Origin: Pectobacterium cacticida
GTDB taxonomy: Bacteria; Pseudomonadota; Gammaproteobacteria; Enterobacterales; Enterobacteriaceae
DNA length: 64,000 nt
Direction: 5' to 3'
Assembly: GCF_036885195.1 (NCBI RefSeq)
Contig: NZ_CP133656.1
Coordinates: 3,906,001-3,970,000 of the forward strand
The notes below the pieces were generated by a model that saw nothing but the letters and a program-made list of their open reading frames with translations, was not told the DNA's origin and did no database searches. Each line of letters starts with the position of its first letter. Within the stretch, counting starts at the first letter, position 1. The position numbers and the translations under genes were made by a program. Below, one piece after another: positions 53,292 to 62,007 of the stretch.

Positions 53292-54286
53292 GATACCTCA
53301 GGCATCCGGCGCTGCTGTGGGGACTACCTATCGTTGCGCTTTTCCTCATCTTCTGGCTGAGCTTGTTCTGCTATTCAGCCATTGCTATTTCCGGAGCTGA
53401 CGCATTTCATGCTTTACTGCCAGGCCATACGCCAACGCTCCCCGAAGCGCTGGTACAAAACCTCCGTCTGCCACGAAGTTTGGTTGCGATATTGATTGGC
53501 GCGAGTCTGGCACTGGCAGGCTCGCTGCTACAAACGTTAACCCACAATCCGATGGCCTCCCCATCTTTACTCGGCATCAACAGTGGTGCAACGCTCGCCA
53601 TGGCGTTGACCAGCGCGTTTAGCCCAACGCCCATTGCGGGTTACTCCATTACGTTTATCGCTGCCTGCGGAGGCGGTGTAAGCTGGCTTTTGGTGATGAG
53701 CGCAGGGGGCGGATTCCATCATAACCAGGAGAGGAACAAATTGATCCTTGCCGGTATCGCCCTATCAGCCTTTTGTATGGCGCTGACCCGCATCGTTCTA
53801 CTTCTGGCGGAAGATCACGCTTACGGTATTTTTTACTGGCTAGCGGGCGGCATTTCTAATGTCGGGTGGCAAGCATTCTGGCAGCTTTTCCCAGTGGTGA
53901 TAGGTGCGACCCCAGTCGTGTTAATACTAGCAAATCAGTTGAACCTGCTTAATGTCAGTGACAGTACCGCTCACACACTGGGCGTGAATTTGCCGAAACT
54001 GCGTTTGGGAATTAACCTCCTGGTGCTGGTTCTGGTAGGTGCCTGCGTCAGCGTGGCGGGTCCGGTAGCCTTCATCGGCTTGCTGATGCCTCACCTGGCA
54101 CGCTTCTGGATTGGGTTCGATCAGCGGCAGGCTTTACCAATGAGCATGTTGCTGGGCGCCACACTGATGCTGCTGGCGGATGTGTTAGCGCGAGCGCTTG
54201 CCTTCCCCGGCGATCTGCCTGCTGGTGCAGTGCTGGCGCTGATTGGCGCCCCCTGTTTCGTCTGGCTGGTCAGGAGGCGCGGATGA
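53288..54286 (+). CDS. fecC: Ferric-citrate ABC permease FecC
   Basis: A 332-residue FecCD-family permease with about ten membrane segments. Blocks include LPRSLVAILIGASLALAGSL, HNPMASPSLLGINSGATLAM, VAGPVAFIGLLMPHLARFW (ATPase-coupling region) and a C-terminal DLPAGAVLALIGAPCFVWLV. It pairs with FecD and overlaps both neighbours by 4 bp. Confidence 0.96.
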   Translation: MRYLRHPALLWGLPIVALFLIFWLSLFCYSAIAISGADAFHALLPGHTPTLPEALVQNLRLPRSLVAILIGASLALAGSLLQTLTHNPMASPSLLGINSGATLAMALTSAFSPTPIAGYSITFIAACGGGVSWLLVMSAGGGFHHNQERNKLILAGIALSAFCMALTRIVLLLAEDHAYGIFYWLAGGISNVGWQAFWQLFPVVIGATPVVLILANQLNLLNVSDSTAHTLGVNLPKLRLGINLLVLVLVGACVSVAGPVAFIGLLMPHLARFWIGFDQRQALPMSMLLGATLMLLADVLARALAFPGDLPAGAVLALIGAPCFVWLVRRRG

Positions 54287-55239
54287 AAATCGCAATCGTC
54301 ATGTTCATCATCCTCGCGCTCGCGTTACTAGCGCTAATATCGCTCCACATGGGCGTAACTTCAGTACCGTGGCGCGCCCTGTTAACCGATTGGCAGGTTG
54401 GAAGCGAACATTATTATGTACTGATGGACTATCGCCTGCCAAGACTACTGCTGGCGCTGTTTGTCGGTGCTGCACTCGCGGTGGCAGGCGTATTAGTCCA
54501 AGGGATCGTGCGTAATCCGTTGGCCTCGCCGGATATTCTTGGCGTAAATCATGCGGCGAGTCTTGCCTCGGTAGGCGCACTACTTCTGCTACCTTCTCTG
54601 CCTGTTATTGTGCTACCGCTGCTAGCTTTTGCGGGCGGAATGGCGGGTTTAATGTTACTGAGGTTACTTGCGAATACGACGCAACCAATGAAATTGGCGC
54701 TTACTGGCGTGGCGCTTTCCGCTTGTTGGGCAAGCCTGACGGATTATGTGATGCTCTCACGTCCTCAGGATGTAAACAGTGCCCTATTGTGGCTGACCGG
54801 CAGCTTATGGGGACGGGACTGGACCTTTGTGAAGATCGCCGTGCCGCTGCTCATTTTGTTCCTGCCGCTGAGCCTGCGCTTTTGTCGCGATCTCGACCTG
54901 CTGGCGCTTGGCGATGCACGTGCCGCAACGCTGGGCGTATCGGTTAAACGTACTCAGCTTCAAGGCTTGCTATTAGCCGTTACCATGACAGCAATTGGCG
55001 TAGCCGTCTGCGGCCCAATAAGCTTTATCGGCTTGGTCGTACCACATATCGTGCGCAAGATTATCGGTGGACGTCACCGCTGGTTGCTGCCTGTTTCAGC
55101 GCTTACGGGGGCATTACTATTGGTCTCGGCCGATTTGCTAGCGCGAGTTATTCATCCTCCGTTGGAGCTTCCAGCAGGGGTGATGACCGCTCTTATCGGC
55201 GCTCCATGGTTTGTCTGGTTACTTGCGAGAATGCGATAA
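54283..55239 (+). CDS. fecD: Ferric-citrate ABC permease FecD
   Basis: A 318-residue FecCD-family permease, partner of FecC. Family blocks are YRLPRLLLALFVGAALAVAG, VRNPLASPDILGVNHAASLA, VCGPISFIGLVVPHIVRKI and PAGVMTALIGAPWFVWLLAR. The ATG overlaps the fecC stop and fecE begins immediately after the stop codon. Confidence 0.96.
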   Translation: MKIAIVMFIILALALLALISLHMGVTSVPWRALLTDWQVGSEHYYVLMDYRLPRLLLALFVGAALAVAGVLVQGIVRNPLASPDILGVNHAASLASVGALLLLPSLPVIVLPLLAFAGGMAGLMLLRLLANTTQPMKLALTGVALSACWASLTDYVMLSRPQDVNSALLWLTGSLWGRDWTFVKIAVPLLILFLPLSLRFCRDLDLLALGDARAATLGVSVKRTQLQGLLLAVTMTAIGVAVCGPISFIGLVVPHIVRKIIGGRHRWLLPVSALTGALLLVSADLLARVIHPPLELPAGVMTALIGAPWFVWLLARMR

Positions 55240-56007
55240 ATGACATTACGAACTGAAAACCTAATCGTCAGCTACGGTGCACAAACGGTACTGGAAGATC
55301 TTTCGCTCACACTACCTGTGGGAAAAATTACTGCCTTACTTGGCCCTAATGGTTGTGGGAAATCGACGCTACTAAAATGTTTTTCACGCCAGTTGGCACC
55401 AAAAGCAGGCGCGGTGATGCTTAACGAGAAACCGATCGCTGGCTATACCTCTCGTCAGTTGGCTCGCCGCCTGTCGCTACTGCCACAACATCATTTAATT
55501 CCAGAAGGTATCACGGTGCGTGAGCTGGTTTCCTATGGTCGTAGCCCATGGCTATCGCTTTGGGGACGGCTCTGCGAGGAAGACAACATGAAAGTCGAGC
55601 TGGCAATGAATCAGACCCAGACTGACTATCTAGCCGACCGCCGCTTAACCGAACTTTCAGGAGGTCAGCGACAGCGTGTATTTCTGGCGATGGTATTGGC
55701 ACAAGATACTCCGATCGTTCTTCTTGATGAACCAACGACCTATCTTGATATCAACCATCAGGTTGAACTGATGCAACTCATAGGGAAACTCAAAGCGCAG
55801 GGGAAAACGGTGGTTGCAGTGCTACATGACCTGAATCAAGCCAGCCGATATTGTGATCATCTGGTGATATTGGCTAACGGGCGCGTGATGGCACAAGGCA
55901 CACCGGAAAAGATCATGCAGCCGGAGTTACTGAGGACAGTGTTTCATGTGGAAGCAGAAATTCATCCAGAGCCAATATCTGGCAAACCGATGTGTGTGGT
56001 GCTATAG
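55240..56007 (+). CDS. fecE: Ferric-citrate ABC transporter ATP-binding protein FecE
   Basis: A 255-residue ATPase energising FecBCD. Walker A LLGPNGCGKSTLLKCF, signature LSGGQRQRVFLAMVLAQDTP, Walker B IVLLDEPTTYLDINHQ and H-loop VVAVLHDLNQASRYCDHLV. Its length equals that of E. coli FecE. It ends the operon. Directly behind the stop lies a fragment of a DUF2623 gene, marking a recombination border. Confidence 0.96.
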   Translation: MTLRTENLIVSYGAQTVLEDLSLTLPVGKITALLGPNGCGKSTLLKCFSRQLAPKAGAVMLNEKPIAGYTSRQLARRLSLLPQHHLIPEGITVRELVSYGRSPWLSLWGRLCEEDNMKVELAMNQTQTDYLADRRLTELSGGQRQRVFLAMVLAQDTPIVLLDEPTTYLDINHQVELMQLIGKLKAQGKTVVAVLHDLNQASRYCDHLVILANGRVMAQGTPEKIMQPELLRTVFHVEAEIHPEPISGKPMCVVL

Positions 56008-56011
56008 ATTG

Positions 56012-56052
56012 TTGCGGTTATGCGCATAATTTGGCGGAAACTAAGGTCGACC
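56012..56052 (+). pseudogene. Fragment of a DUF2623 (yghW-like) gene
   Basis: Positions 56012-56046 match 61707-61741 inside the intact DUF2623 gene at 34 of 35 bases, and similarity continues weakly for six more. Translated in the matching frame it reads CGYAHNLAETKVD against CGYAHNLAETKGD. Only this central piece of the gene remains. It forms a same-orientation direct repeat with the intact gene, 5.7 kb apart, enclosing the DUF1266, J-protein and hscC genes. Confidence 0.85.
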
Positions 56053-56154
56053 ATGTTTATCGATTTAAATCAGTAAATCGTCGAATGTGACCGCTTTTTA
56101 CTCGATTGAAGGCTACCGATATTCAGGGAGATAAAGTACGATCGCACGCTACTG

Positions 56155-56883
56155 ATGATGGATTTGGACGTTATTCTGATGGAACCTGAATACCAGCGCT
56201 GGCTCATGGCGCTTTCCGCTCCGATGGTCGCGCTGAATATCCGCTGCGGCGCCCACTTTGACCAACACACCTTTCTCGACCCCGGCGAGACGTTCGACCT
56301 GACAGAAAGTTGGGGCATTACCTCCCGGCAAGAACTTATCTCGATGATTAACGATATGACGGACGACGGCCACGCTGAACGCTTAGCGTACGGTTATCAC
56401 CTCTGGCATCACCTACCGATAGCAGAATGGCAACGCTACTGCGCGGCGCAGCCCGATGAAAGACAAGGTATGTTGATGTGGATAACAGAAACGGCGGCTC
56501 TCTGCGGAGAAGGCGGCATCCGCGCCTGGGATCTGGGGCGAATGGGATTCCTTAGCCGTATCGGCGTGTTACGCGGCTGGTTCAGCGAAAAAGAGAGCCT
56601 ATGGATCCACACCCGGCTCGCCGACAGAGCACGTTATTATTATCGTAGTTGGGAAAATTATTACGCCGCCTTTCTAAGCGGTCGAACCTATTGGCTTTCC
56701 CTGGATGAAGAAGATCCGGAATGCCAGCGCTACCTTTTCAGTCACTGTAGCGAAAAACCCAATTACATTCACCAGATCGCCACGCTCTATACCCACCCCA
56801 GAAGCCCTATTCATGACCTTGACTGGGATGTCGAACCCATAGCAATGGCTAAGCCGGACTCCTTAGCAGAGGCGGACATATAA
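56155..56883 (+). CDS. DUF1266 protein (YbeR/YbeU-like)
   Basis: A 242-residue soluble protein without signal peptide. The features SWGITSRQELISMINDMTDD, an invariant-looking AWDLGRMGFLSRIG and the aromatic stretch YYYRSWENYYAAFLSGRTYW are typical of DUF1266, the family of E. coli YbeR and YbeU. In E. coli those genes are neighbours of J-protein genes djlB/djlC and of hscC, as here. The ribosome-binding site before ATG 56155 is weak; ATG 56158 is equally possible. Its stop overlaps the next gene start (TAATG), indicating coupling. Biochemical function is unknown. Confidence 0.8.
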   Translation: MMDLDVILMEPEYQRWLMALSAPMVALNIRCGAHFDQHTFLDPGETFDLTESWGITSRQELISMINDMTDDGHAERLAYGYHLWHHLPIAEWQRYCAAQPDERQGMLMWITETAALCGEGGIRAWDLGRMGFLSRIGVLRGWFSEKESLWIHTRLADRARYYYRSWENYYAAFLSGRTYWLSLDEEDPECQRYLFSHCSEKPNYIHQIATLYTHPRSPIHDLDWDVEPIAMAKPDSLAEADI

Positions 56884-59606
56884 TGGAAACACGTTGCTGG
56901 CAATATTTGGGCATTGAACCGACGCAAGATCTGGATAGCATCCGCCAAGCTTACCGCCAGAAAATACCGCAATTTCACCCAGAAACGGACCCTGAAGGTT
57001 TTAAGCAACTGCGTGAAGCGTACGATACCGCTTGCAGGCTGGCGGAAAACGGCACGCTCTCGGGTGAAAACGCCGCTACAGCTACGGAATCGCGGCACGC
57101 AACCGCGGCAAGCGAGGCGGCGTCTGCCGAAGCAGCAGACCCCGAAATGGCGGCGCTTATCGCTGAGTTTGAGCGGCTACTCACTACGCCATCTGAACGC
57201 GTCGTGCCGCTGTACTGGGAGCGTTATATTCAGCGGTTGAATGAGCATACTTTCGATGTCATCGACCGTCTTCGCTGGCCGCTACTCCAACGCTTAATGC
57301 GCGAACCCGGCCTATCAAATCTCTGTATTCGCACGCTGGCCGATCGCTTACGCTGGCAGCAGCGGCAAGGAGAATTGTCTGGCGATGGCCTAGAAGAGGT
57401 CCATCACTTCCTAGACTCACTCGACAATGAGGATCTGTTTGAGTTTTCGCTGCTATCACACCTTAGCCTGCCTGCGCAGTTAGATACTCTCTTTTATTTT
57501 CAACAGGTGAGTTGGACCTTCTGGAACCGTCCGGCGTCCATGCTGAACACGTTGTTAAGTAGCCCAACGGTTATTGTCTGGCCCGACAGCCCGACATTAA
57601 TGCAAAAAATGGCACGCTGGCACAGCCACGCCGGCGTACCTAACGCCACATTGCGTGATTACTGTCTGCAACAGTTAGAAACAGCGCCGGACGATGTGGA
57701 ATGGCTCACGCTTAGCGCCAACCTCTGTTCCTTAACAGGAGAGGACGAACGCGCCTTCACGCTATGGCTCACGCTTTATCAGCAGACTCACCATGCACAG
57801 GCGGAACAGTGGCTGATCGATTGGTGTAAACAGCACCAGCCGGATGCGCTTCCTTTACTGATTCAATCCATAAACAACACGCCAGCGCCGGATTTAACAG
57901 GGTTAGCGCTGGACGACCCGCGCCAACAGTTCTTCATTTCACAGCACAATCCCCAGATGCTGATTCGTTGGGGAGAGGCGCTGAAACTGCCGCTGTCGCC
58001 GATGGCGGAAAGCTACGCCCGTTGGAAACTCGGCAAACAGGATCTGCAAACCGTCTATCAGCACTTACTGCTGCACTGTGGCGATGCGATTCAGGATCGT
58101 CTGTATTGGCACGCCTGCATGTTAACCGTGGGTAATGAGCGCCTACTACAGGATATTTTGGCGCAACCGTTGCCCAACGAACCGCTGAATGCGTTGATCT
58201 TGCAGGGATTGCAGTTTCAGGCGGCACAGCGCCTGGCCTGGCTGAATACCTCTAGCGCGATTCAGGCTTTCACGGAGTGGCTATATTCGCCATCAGAAAC
58301 AGCATTGCCCAGTCCGTTCACTGACACTGATTCGGCCGCCGGGCGACAAGCACAAACCTGGCTGCAGCAATGGCGCCCGCTGTCGCTGAGTCAGTTAAAT
58401 AAGCTGTATAACAGCGGTGTATACGCAGAGGGAATCGACCCAATCAATGATTGTCTGATCATGCTGTCTACTCGCTACGACCTCGATGCCTCTCTGGCCT
58501 CGCCAGAGGAAGAGAAACCGCAGCATATCAGTGCCAAAGAGGAGCTAAGACAGGCGATTCTGATCGCATTAATGATGACCGACCCCACCTCTTGCCTGGG
58601 CTTACCACGCCAGTCGGTGCTGCCTGAATTACCTTTACCCCACCCTGCCAATTTGCTCTCTCGGCGCTTTCGCACAGCGGAATGCCACCAGGGTGATGCG
58701 GTAACACCGCTCAAGAAACGTTTCGTTCTCACCGACCCACTGCACTATCACTGCTGGATGAACTTTCCCGTCACTATTGATGAGTATCTCAGCGGCGGCG
58801 AAATCTACAGCGAGTCCGCGGCGGGTCATTTTTATCTGACCGATGAGCGCTGGCAGACGGCGTTAGCGGCGTCGCCTATGATCTACCAGATCTTTTTCCA
58901 CGCGTTCTATGCCCTTATGGGAGACGACGATCTGGTTGAGCAACACCGCGAACGTCTGGCCTCGCTCCCCGTCGAGACGGAACAGGAAGACGCTGTCCGC
59001 AACGCCTTGATCGAAGGGTCGGATGCGTTGGAAAAACAGCTAAAGCAGTTCTCCGATGACAAGCGGATCACGCTTGTCGGTGGACTGATCCAAAGCTGTG
59101 CCAATAATGATGCGTTCCTGTTGAATAATAGCGATCAAGATTTCCTCACCGAGCAGGTTGCTTACCCGCATGAGGATATTACGTTGCGATTAGTGACGAA
59201 GGTGCTGCTGCAGTGCATGGATCAACGTGAACGCCAGTTTAAGCGCCTCGCGCCGAAAACGCGCTACTGGTGGCAATTTTGGCGCACGAATGCGCGTATG
59301 GGTCGTCTCGGCTTTCTGGTGCAGGGTGGTCTGGGGAGTTATGCCCTTTACCGAGCAAGTGAGTGGTTAGGATCGCCTCCTCCTTATGTTGAGGGGGCGC
59401 TGCTCGCGCTGCTGGCGCTTAATCTGCTCATTGCCGCCCGTCGGCGTTATAACGATATTGGCATGAATGCGCCGTGGGGGATGAGCATCTTTAGCTTACT
59501 CATCCCACTCTTTCTGCTGCTCCCACTGTTGGCGCCGGGCATTAACCGCTGGAATCAGTTTGGGCCGCCGCCACACGATAAGAAAGCAGACACCCCACTG
59601 GCCTGA
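56883..59606 (+). CDS. Large J-like membrane protein, probable HscC co-chaperone (DjlB/DjlC type)
   Basis: A 907-residue protein beginning with a J-like domain (residues about 3-60: CWQYLGIEPTQDLDSIRQAY, then RQKIPQFHPETDPEGFKQLR). The usual His-Pro-Asp tripeptide is His-Pro-Glu. A low-complexity Ala/Glu stretch follows at about 60-90, then a long alpha-helical part with TPR-like spacing (about 95-820). The last 80 residues have about three hydrophobic segments and RRRYNDIGMNAPWG, resembling DUF805. It is nearly twice the length I recall for DjlB/DjlC (about 480). It is coupled to the DUF1266 gene and converges on hscC 40 bp away. By analogy it should stimulate HscC ATPase at the inner membrane. 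Confidence 0.78.
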   Translation: METRCWQYLGIEPTQDLDSIRQAYRQKIPQFHPETDPEGFKQLREAYDTACRLAENGTLSGENAATATESRHATAASEAASAEAADPEMAALIAEFERLLTTPSERVVPLYWERYIQRLNEHTFDVIDRLRWPLLQRLMREPGLSNLCIRTLADRLRWQQRQGELSGDGLEEVHHFLDSLDNEDLFEFSLLSHLSLPAQLDTLFYFQQVSWTFWNRPASMLNTLLSSPTVIVWPDSPTLMQKMARWHSHAGVPNATLRDYCLQQLETAPDDVEWLTLSANLCSLTGEDERAFTLWLTLYQQTHHAQAEQWLIDWCKQHQPDALPLLIQSINNTPAPDLTGLALDDPRQQFFISQHNPQMLIRWGEALKLPLSPMAESYARWKLGKQDLQTVYQHLLLHCGDAIQDRLYWHACMLTVGNERLLQDILAQPLPNEPLNALILQGLQFQAAQRLAWLNTSSAIQAFTEWLYSPSETALPSPFTDTDSAAGRQAQTWLQQWRPLSLSQLNKLYNSGVYAEGIDPINDCLIMLSTRYDLDASLASPEEEKPQHISAKEELRQAILIALMMTDPTSCLGLPRQSVLPELPLPHPANLLSRRFRTAECHQGDAVTPLKKRFVLTDPLHYHCWMNFPVTIDEYLSGGEIYSESAAGHFYLTDERWQTALAASPMIYQIFFHAFYALMGDDDLVEQHRERLASLPVETEQEDAVRNALIEGSDALEKQLKQFSDDKRITLVGGLIQSCANNDAFLLNNSDQDFLTEQVAYPHEDITLRLVTKVLLQCMDQRERQFKRLAPKTRYWWQFWRTNARMGRLGFLVQGGLGSYALYRASEWLGSPPPYVEGALLALLALNLLIAARRRYNDIGMNAPWGMSIFSLLIPLFLLLPLLAPGINRWNQFGPPPHDKKADTPLA

Positions 59607-59645
59607 TGAGATAGCGCGGCGCACCTACCGCCGCGCTGTCAATAA

Positions 59646-61337
59646 TTAGTAAGCCAGTTCATCCAGATATTGCTCAACACGTTGCCGTACTTCGTCAATC
59701 GTCGGCGCGTGTTGTTCTGCCAGCGCCTGTTCGAAATCACGCAGCCAGAATCCCACCTGTTCGCGCGTGTCCAGACGCGATTGCGCCCAGGCTTTTTCTA
59801 GTCTCGCCAATAGATTACGGTTGACCAGATTGTCTCTGGGATGAATCTTCAACGCTTGTAATCTCTGACGGCTTATTTGCTGTTGCTCATCACTCAGCCC
59901 CATCGGGCTGCGATCGATAACTTTCGTGAACTTATCGCCGCTATCCGGTAGGTTAACATCGACTTCCAATAGCCCATTGATGTCATAGCTAAAGCGCACC
60001 TCGATAGATTGCTTATACGGTTTCGCTTTTATCGGCATGGTGAATTCATCAATAAACACGTTGTTATCAACATAAGGGCTTTCGCCCTGATAGATCGCAA
60101 TGCAGATGCCCTCCTGCCCCGGTGACTCGGTGGAGAAGTCCTTTACGCGCGACGTCGGCACCACCGTATTGCGTTCCAGTATCGGAGAGAAAAGCCCTTC
60201 ACGTTTATCATCAGCCACTCTGATCCCAAGTGTATAAGGACATACATCGGTTAGGATCACTTCTTCAATATCCTGTTCTCGTAACCGGCAAGCGGCTTGT
60301 ACCGCTGCGCCTTTAGCGACGACAGTATCCGCATCCAAATGCTGATAAGGTAATTTGCCAAATAGCCTGACCACCAGTTTCTGCACGATCGACATCTTAG
60401 ATGCCCCGCCGACCAGCACCACGTGGTCTAACTGCTCCGGCCTCAAGCGAGCATCGTGTAGCGCCTGCTCTATCGGGGCACGAATGCGGTTCATCAACGG
60501 TAGCCAGGCCGCGTCAATCTCTTCCGCATCCAGTACGACACGCCACTCTTCCTCGCGCCAGTGCCATATCAACTCATTCGATTGAGCAGGAAAACCGGGA
60601 CGACATTTCAGTCCTTCAGCCTGACTATAAAGACGCGCCAAATCCGTCGCGGGGATCCCCGAATCTTCAAGCTTCCACGCCTTCAAACAGGCTTGCACTA
60701 TCGCCTGGGTAAAATCTTCGCCTCCCAGATAGTTGTCACCCGCCGAACTGTGTACTTCGATCAGCGGGAACGCATATTCCAGTACGCTGACATCGAAAGT
60801 CCCGCCGCCTAAATCAAAAACCAGCGTACGCCCCAGCGCCTGCGTGTGTAAGCCATAAGCCATGGAGGCCGCCGTGGGCTCATTGATTAAACGTACCGCA
60901 TTCAGCTCTGCCAGCTCTGCCGCAAAACGCGTCTGTTTACGCTGTTCATCGCTAAAATAGGCGGGAACGGAGATCACCACATCCTTGATAGCGTGGCCAA
61001 GGTAACTCTCCGCATCGGCCTTGAGTGATTTCAACACCATTGCCGATAATTCGGCAGGAGAGAACGTATTGTCGCCGAGTCTGAACGTTTTCTTGCTCCC
61101 CATGTAGCGCTTAAACAGCGATGTTGATCTATCCGGGTGCGTCGTCAGACGGGAAATAGCGGGTTTACCTACCAGAATACTCCCGTCGTCATCAATACTG
61201 ATGGCAGAGGGCGTGAAATTGTCATTTAGCGCATTGGGTATCAGGTGCGCTTCGCCATTTTGCCAAACGCTAATCAGGCTGTTCGTTGTGCCCAGATCGA
61301 TACCAATTGCCGGGGATGCGTGTTGCGAATGCATCAT
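59646..61337 (-). CDS. hscC: Hsp70-family chaperone HscC
   Basis: A 563-residue short Hsp70. The nucleotide-binding domain has phosphate loop IGIDLGTTNSLISVW, VISVPAYFSDEQRKQTRFAA, NEPTAASMAYGLHTQ and VFDLGGGTFDVSVLEYA; the adenosine motif VLVGGASKMSIVQ follows. The substrate domain starts near residue 370 (LTDVCPYTLGIRV) and is followed by a shortened helical lid. It aligns with E. coli HscC (Hsc62) rather than DnaK. In E. coli HscC works with DjlC/DjlB and affects sigma-70 activity. It is read towards the J-protein gene and ends 39 bp from it. Confidence 0.94.
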   Translation of the reverse strand: MMHSQHASPAIGIDLGTTNSLISVWQNGEAHLIPNALNDNFTPSAISIDDDGSILVGKPAISRLTTHPDRSTSLFKRYMGSKKTFRLGDNTFSPAELSAMVLKSLKADAESYLGHAIKDVVISVPAYFSDEQRKQTRFAAELAELNAVRLINEPTAASMAYGLHTQALGRTLVFDLGGGTFDVSVLEYAFPLIEVHSSAGDNYLGGEDFTQAIVQACLKAWKLEDSGIPATDLARLYSQAEGLKCRPGFPAQSNELIWHWREEEWRVVLDAEEIDAAWLPLMNRIRAPIEQALHDARLRPEQLDHVVLVGGASKMSIVQKLVVRLFGKLPYQHLDADTVVAKGAAVQAACRLREQDIEEVILTDVCPYTLGIRVADDKREGLFSPILERNTVVPTSRVKDFSTESPGQEGICIAIYQGESPYVDNNVFIDEFTMPIKAKPYKQSIEVRFSYDINGLLEVDVNLPDSGDKFTKVIDRSPMGLSDEQQQISRQRLQALKIHPRDNLVNRNLLARLEKAWAQSRLDTREQVGFWLRDFEQALAEQHAPTIDEVRQRVEQYLDELAY

Positions 61338-61505
61338 GCTGTTATTCCTTGTTAATCATATCCTTCAAACGAAAAAGTAATCCCAAAGCTCAACTGATGT
61401 CGATCGCTAACCCCTTCAGCGAGCAGACATATCTTACGCTAAACCCACTGGGCCGCGCAGCCAACCTACATGCGGTTTGACAGATAACACGCCTAAGGCA
61501 AGCCC

Positions 61506-61528
61506 CTTGGCAGGCCAAGATTTTTTTT
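61506..61528 (+). terminator. Orphan terminator on the plus strand
   Basis: A short stem CTTGG (61506-61510) / CCAAG (61515-61519) with loop CAGG, followed by A and eight T residues. No plus-strand gene lies upstream before the hscC start region (61337, opposite strand), so it may end a small RNA or an antisense transcript from 61340-61505. Confidence 0.5.
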
Positions 61529-61599
61529 CACGCGATCTGGTGAGTGATAAATAAGCGTTATATTATAAAATGCATAACGTTGATTTACGGAGCATTGCC

Positions 61600-61902
61600 A
61601 TGAGAAACCACTTCGCGCGCGGCGTCCTCGCTGGCCTACAAGCCGCTAACCCCAAATCCACCGATGATATCCATCCTTACTGTTACGATTATCGGCGCGG
61701 CTATATTTGCGGCTATGCGCATAATTTGGCGGAAACTAAGGGAGACCGCCAGCAGGCAGCCTTTGAAGCCGGGTTATTGTCGCGCCGTTATGGGTTAGAG
61801 CGAGAGCGCGTCGCCGAGTTCTTTACCGAACAAGGTAACCCTTACACAATTCGGTTCTTTTATGCCGGCTTTGACGCACACACGTCGCGCCAATCAACGT
61901 GA
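61600..61902 (+). CDS. DUF2623 protein (YghW-like)
   Basis: A 100-residue protein whose conserved parts are MRNHFARGVLAGLQAANPKS, YDYRRGYICGYAHNLAETKG, DRQQAAFEAGLLSRRYGLER and TIRFFYAGF, matching E. coli YghW (DUF2623). GGAG precedes ATG 61600; an upstream in-frame start adding ten residues is less likely. Function is unknown. A 35-bp part of this gene is duplicated behind fecE at 56012. Confidence 0.85.
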   Translation: MRNHFARGVLAGLQAANPKSTDDIHPYCYDYRRGYICGYAHNLAETKGDRQQAAFEAGLLSRRYGLERERVAEFFTEQGNPYTIRFFYAGFDAHTSRQST

Positions 61903-62007
61903 GATGCATTAAACGCGCGGCATAATCGCGAGCGGAAAATGTGATATTGGGCCATTTTGGGGTAAGTTATTGGAAACGCTTACCGCAGCAGGATCGCCAG
62001 GCAGCCC

